Part shown: positions 60,504 through 64,000 of the stretch, in pieces
How the letters are laid out: the number at the start of each line of letters is the position of its first letter
Position numbering within the stretch: the first letter of the stretch is position 1
From: Sarcocystis neurona
Lineage: Eukaryota; Apicomplexa; Conoidasida; Eucoccidiorida; Sarcocystidae
NCBI GenBank assembly: GCA_000727475.1
Contig: KL647304.1
Span: 1,923,217-1,987,216, forward strand
Length of the DNA stretch: 64,000 nucleotides
Reading direction: 5' to 3'
Translations under genes and position numbers: made by a program
Notes under the pieces: model-generated
Told to the model about the DNA's origin: nothing
The model's database searches: none
The model's input: only the letters and a program-made list of their open reading frames with translations

Positions 60504-62921
60504 CTACGTCGTTGCGGCAGCTGATGCAATTGCAGTGGCACCCCCGCTGTGCGCTGCTTGTTCCCGCAGCACGCGTCGTCGCATTTTGCGAGACTCTTTC
60601 CGTCTTGCACGACTCCCTTTGCCTCTGTTTTTGTCTTTGGGGCGGTAGTGATACAGTTTGCCTGACAAAACAGCAGGGAGCAAGAGGGGCACGCAGCTGC
60701 CGACGCCGCTGCCTGGGACTGAAATAGCATCAAGCGCACAAGAGTTGCCAACGCGTGTTTCTTCCTGTGTGCCTACTACGTGTGTGTCCCCTCTCTTTTC
60801 CCCTTTCGCTGCTACCTCCATTCTTCCCCTTTGTGGTAGTGTTGTTAGTCCTGCTGCTATTGATGCTCCTGTCCTCTCGTCTGCGACTACTCTGGTGGTC
60901 GCTGCTGCTGCCACTCGCCCGCTGTAAGCTGCTGCGGCAGCCGGTTCGCTCGCTGCTGCATGCGCAGCAATGGCAGGTGATGCGAACCGGTCGCAACTGC
61001 CGCTACAAAGGACAGATGATCCAACAGCAACAGGATGCGTGACAAGCCGCGATAAAGGATTATATGCGTGATTTGTCGCAGCAGTCGACGCGGCAACGGG
61101 CAAGTAGAACGGCAAAGCAACAGGGCGTGCTAATCGATGAATGACATCTAGCAACCCAACAACAGCTGCATCAACAACAGCAGCAACGCCAGCAGCAGCA
61201 GCAGTGTGGGCGGCAGTGGCCCTCTCGAATGCATCAGAACTCTCAGCAGCAGAAGCAGCGACTTCTCTAGCGCGGACGTTACAGCGCTTCGAAGAATCGT
61301 CTACGCCGGCAAATCGTGCTGCTGCAGCGGCAGCAGCTGCTACGGCAAATGTTCCTGGTGGTCTGGCGCAAGGCTGCTGAGCCCTCGCTGCTACTGCGCG
61401 GTCGTTCCCTGTCGCTTCAGCCGCTGCTTTTTGCCTCCCCTCTTGTGCTGCTACTGCTGCCACTGCTGCGTTGCCACGCCCCTCCACTGCTGCGTCCGCA
61501 GCATGTTTTCTTTCACTGCTTCCTCCCTCTGCTGCCGCTGCTGCCGCGTGTCTGCCCTGCGCTGCCACAGATGCTTTTTCCGCAATATCGTATGTCGGTG
61601 CCGGTGCTTCTTGCGCTCTGTTGTTACTCGAGTGCGCCGCTGCTACAGGAGACGCCACCGCAGCTGCATCCAGTGAATCAGGTGCAATTGCTGCTGCAGC
61701 TGCAACCGCTGCGACTGCTGGTTCGTTTCCCACCGCTGCTGTAGGGGTAGCAGCAGTTACTTCAGTACGTGCAACAACACCTGCTTCTGCTGCTGCATCT
61801 GCTTGTCGCGTTGCTGTTGTTGCGGGTACTGTCGACAGGTTTCTCTCTACGTTTGCTGCAGTGTAATCGGCTAACACCGAAGTTGCTGCCGCTGCTTCTA
61901 ATCCGTGCGCCGTTGCACCTAACGCACCTGTGTAGTCTGCTGACGCAGCTGCTGCGCCTTCTGCTGCCGTTTGTGTATCTCTTGCTAGAGCCGGTGAGCC
62001 CTCTGCTGCCACTACGCTGCGCAGGACTGCACCCGCTGCAATTGGAGCAGCGGCAAGTGCATCGGCACGCGCAGAACAAGCAGCAGCTACCGCAGAAGCA
62101 GCAGTGAGAGAAGATGATGCGGAACGCAGAGATCCTTCGCCAGTAGTAGCGAGTACCGCAGCAGCAGCAGGTGTGCGGACGCCGGCAGCAGGACAAGTGG
62201 GCATAGAAGCAGCAGTATCAGTTGACGCAGCACCGGAACCTCGTAGCGAAGGATCAGCAGGAGTTGCAGCAGCAGCAGGCACTGCAGCAGCAGCCGGCAC
62301 CTCAGCAACAGCACCACTAACGGGCAACGAAGCTTCACCAACGGCTGAGGGGATAGAAGAAACAGCAGCTGGCATAGAAGGAGCCGCAGCACGGGCAGCC
62401 ACGGCTGATTTAGCAGCACCAGCAGCTGGCAAAGCTTGAAATTTCGACACCGAGAAAGCCGCATCTGCAGCAGAGGCAGTCTGCGTCGAGAAGTCAGCGT
62501 CAGCGGAAGCAGCAGCAGTAGCCCCAACAGCAACACCGGCAGGCCCAGCAGCGACAGCAGCAGGCCCAGCAGCAACAGCAGCAGGCCCAGTAGCAACAGC
62601 AGCGGGTCCAGCAGCAGCAGCGGGCTCAGCAGTAGCGGCAGGCCCAGCGGCAGCAGCAGCCGAACTGCCTGCAGAGCAGACGACTGCGTCGGGAGCGCCA
62701 CACGTGTTGCAGGCAGCAGCAGCAGCTTTGGAGGAAGCAGGACGCGTTATTCCTTCGCCTTCCCCGCTGCCGTAAAACGAGGTTTCTGCTGTTTTTCCTG
62801 ATGCGCACGCTGAAAACCCTGTTTCCGTCGTTCCTGCTGTTTCTGCTCGGTACAACTCTGCGGCGGTTCCTGATGACGCTGCTGTTGCACCTGCCGTTGC
62901 AGCTGTTGTTGCAGGTCGCAT
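60504..62921 (-). CDS. Alanine-rich hypothetical protein
   Basis: An uninterrupted minus-strand frame runs from the first ATG at 62921 to the stop at 60504, about 805 residues. The frame is open further upstream to 63449 but turns Leu/Cys-rich, which is typical of a non-coding frame of CAG DNA. The N-terminal half has GPAAVAA repeats. The C-terminal end is different: basic, with YRPKDKNRGKGSRARRKES, and it looks like real protein. There are no recognised domains, signal peptide or membrane segments. The plus strand over 62.0-62.77 kb is also Ala/Glu-rich but has in-frame stops, so the minus frame is preferred on integrity alone. It may be an exon of a larger gene. Confidence 0.35.
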   Translation of the reverse strand: MRPATTAATAGATAASSGTAAELYRAETAGTTETGFSACASGKTAETSFYGSGEGEGITRPASSKAAAAACNTCGAPDAVVCSAGSSAAAAAGPAATAEPAAAAGPAAVATGPAAVAAGPAAVAAGPAGVAVGATAAASADADFSTQTASAADAAFSVSKFQALPAAGAAKSAVAARAAAPSMPAAVSSIPSAVGEASLPVSGAVAEVPAAAAVPAAAATPADPSLRGSGAASTDTAASMPTCPAAGVRTPAAAAVLATTGEGSLRSASSSLTAASAVAAACSARADALAAAPIAAGAVLRSVVAAEGSPALARDTQTAAEGAAAASADYTGALGATAHGLEAAAATSVLADYTAANVERNLSTVPATTATRQADAAAEAGVVARTEVTAATPTAAVGNEPAVAAVAAAAAIAPDSLDAAAVASPVAAAHSSNNRAQEAPAPTYDIAEKASVAAQGRHAAAAAAEGGSSERKHAADAAVEGRGNAAVAAVAAQEGRQKAAAEATGNDRAVAARAQQPCARPPGTFAVAAAAAAAARFAGVDDSSKRCNVRAREVAASAAESSDAFERATAAHTAAAAGVAAVVDAAVVGLLDVIHRLARPVALPFYLPVAASTAATNHAYNPLSRLVTHPVAVGSSVLCSGSCDRFASPAIAAHAAASEPAAAAAYSGRVAAAATTRVVADERTGASIAAGLTTLPQRGRMEVAAKGEKRGDTHVVGTQEETRVGNSCALDAISVPGSGVGSCVPLLLPAVLSGKLYHYRPKDKNRGKGSRARRKESRKMRRRVLREQAAHSGGATAIASAAATT
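62520..62650. repeat. 21-base Ala/Gly/Pro-coding minisatellite
   Basis: About six diverged copies of GGCCCAGCAGCAACAGCAGCA give AGPAATA-type heptads on plus and GPAAVAA on minus. Confidence 0.8.
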
Positions 62922-63627
62922 GCGTGACGTCCACGGTGGACGCGCTTTTGCCGCTGATTCGGCTGTTGCCGTGAGCACCTGCGCTGCTGCCGCCGGTGTT
63001 GAATCACCGCTACCTTCCCCTCCTCCGCATCCTGCTGGTGTCCCGTGTGGCGCTGTTGCTGCTGCTGCGGCTGCTGCTGTTGCTGCCGGTGACGCAAAAA
63101 AAGGGGATCGACGCAGAACGGCGAAGGCCAGCACCGACGGAATTCCGAATAATTCCCGCAACGCCTCCCTGCACAGCGCAGTAGCAGCAGCCCCACCAAA
63201 AGCGGCGCAGCAGTCGCACGAGCAGCCCTCGCAGCAACAGCAACAGCTACCGCAGTCGCAGCGGCAGCAGCAGCAGCAAGATGAGGAGACGCGGGAACAG
63301 CAGTTCGACGGACTGCAGCTGCGGGGACCCGCAGCAGAGCACGACCGCGACAGCAGCAGGAGCAGCTGCACCGGGAGGAGACGCAGTGAGACGGGGAGAA
63401 GGAGGAGGACAAGGTGCAGTGGCAGCAGCAGTTGCAAAGGCAGCCCCACAGCAGCAGTAGCAGTCGCAGGAGCAGTACCACAGCAGCAGCAGCAGTCGCA
63501 AGAGCAGCCACAGCAGCAGCAACAGCAGTCGCAAGAGCAGCCACAGCAGCAGCAACAGCAGTCGCAAGAGCAGCCACAGCAGCAGCATCAGCAGTCGCAA
63601 GAGCAGCCACATCAGCATCAGCAGTAG
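62920..63627 (+). CDS. Gln-rich hypothetical protein or exon
   Basis: This plus-strand frame of 235 residues starts with ATG at 62920 and ends TAG at 63627. The first third is Ala/Pro-rich. The middle is mixed and charged (AGDAKKGDRRRTAKASTDG, DEETREQQFDGLQL). The end is made of 11-residue repeats around SQEQPQQQQ. It diverges from the minus-strand ORF at a shared CATG. I recognise no family. The same plus frame extends upstream with several stops, so this may be the intact tail of a decayed or spliced gene. Confidence 0.3.
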   Translation: MRDVHGGRAFAADSAVAVSTCAAAAGVESPLPSPPPHPAGVPCGAVAAAAAAAVAAGDAKKGDRRRTAKASTDGIPNNSRNASLHSAVAAAPPKAAQQSHEQPSQQQQQLPQSQRQQQQQDEETREQQFDGLQLRGPAAEHDRDSSRSSCTGRRRSETGRRRRTRCSGSSSCKGSPTAAVAVAGAVPQQQQQSQEQPQQQQQQSQEQPQQQQQQSQEQPQQQHQQSQEQPHQHQQ

Positions 63628-63662
63628 CAAGAGCAGTCACATCAGCATCAGCAGTCGCAGCA
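63481..63662 (+). repeat. 33-base CAG-type minisatellite
   Basis: Copies of CAGTCGCAAGAGCAGCC followed by CAG/CAA units start at 63493, 63526, 63559 and 63592, with shorter diverged copies at 63622 and 63652. Confidence 0.92.
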
Positions 63663-64000
63663 CCACCACCAGCAGCAGCAGTCGCAAGAGCAGCTACAGG
63701 AGCAGCAGCATTGTATTTGCGAACGCAGCCCTACAGCGGCAGGAGCAGCAGTCGTCGCAGTGATAACGGAGGCAGATGTAACACACTCACAGCACCAGGA
63801 AGGGCGGTACCTGCAGTAGTAGCAGCAGCAACAGCAGTAGCAGCAGCGACTCTCTGGCGCCAGGGCCAAAAGCAGCAGCAGCAGCCGAAACAATAAATCG
63901 AGCACGCAGCCCGCGCAGTAGCACCGACCGCAGAAGCGCACAAGTAGCAGCAGCACTAGTACACCAAAAGAAGTGCATGAGCAAGAACGGCGGCAAGAGC
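63663..64000. other. CAG-rich tail of the window
   Basis: CAG/AGC repeats continue to the right edge. Frames on both strands are open but repetitive, so I make no gene call. Confidence 0.5.

Noticed and set aside
63180..63449. Leu/Cys-rich N-terminal extension of the Ala-rich minus ORF
   Set aside because: It begins at GTG, and poly-Leu/poly-Cys is the non-coding reading of CAG repeats; the first ATG at 62921 is used instead.

Overview
The window looks like nuclear DNA of a coccidian parasite of the genus Eimeria (E. tenella-like). The case rests on ApiAP2 transcription-factor domains, GT-AG introns of several hundred to several thousand bases, and very long (CAG)n-type tracts read as Gln, Ala or Ser runs inside coding exons. 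It also rests on the alternation of GC-rich, CAG-rich gene blocks with AT-rich, microsatellite-filled, gene-poor blocks. The species is an inference. There are no operons, ribosome binding sites, rRNAs, tRNAs or CRISPR arrays that I can support.

Three genes are well supported, all on the minus strand. (1) A giant 5'-nucleotidase/metallophosphoesterase family protein runs from 10523 to beyond the left edge (exons 10523-7656, 5205-5069, 4467-<1). It keeps every expected metal-ligand motif, but these are spread by low-complexity inserts over more than 900 residues. (2) A giant ApiAP2 protein of about 3,635 residues lies at 39391-25183 in three exons (39391-34601, 33676-29647, 27269-25183). (3) A second ApiAP2 protein of about 886 residues lies at 47367-41965 in two exons (47367-44839, 42096-41965). 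In both ApiAP2 genes the DNA-binding domain itself is cut by an intron of more than 2.3 kb, at a different position in each. I built the splice models by hand from consensus sites, matching phases and continuity of the domain sequence.

The rest is weaker. From 12.1 to 14.9 kb a phase-compatible chain of short plus-strand exons can be drawn, and at 16.7-16.95 kb there is a cysteine-dense EGF-like reading frame. Regions 20.6-23.7, 47.5-51.1, 54.7-55.3 and 58.7-60.0 kb hold coding-like stretches that change frame every 100-250 bases, as decayed genes do. They could also be exons I cannot join. At 60.5-63.6 kb long Ala- and Gln-rich frames are open on both strands.

Layout from left to right: nucleotidase gene (1-10.5 kb); gene-poor AT-repeat block with small-exon candidates (10.5-20.6); degenerate CAG-rich block (20.6-23.7); short AT-rich spacer; large ApiAP2 gene (25.2-39.4); microsatellite spacer with a nearly T-free 1.2 kb tract (39.4-41.9); small ApiAP2 gene (42.0-47.4); degenerate block (47.5-51.1); gene-poor block with one decayed fragment (51.1-58.6); CAG-rich block (58.7-64).

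Long Leu- or Cys-rich open frames on the plus strand opposite the large exons are antisense shadows of CAG tracts and are not annotated.
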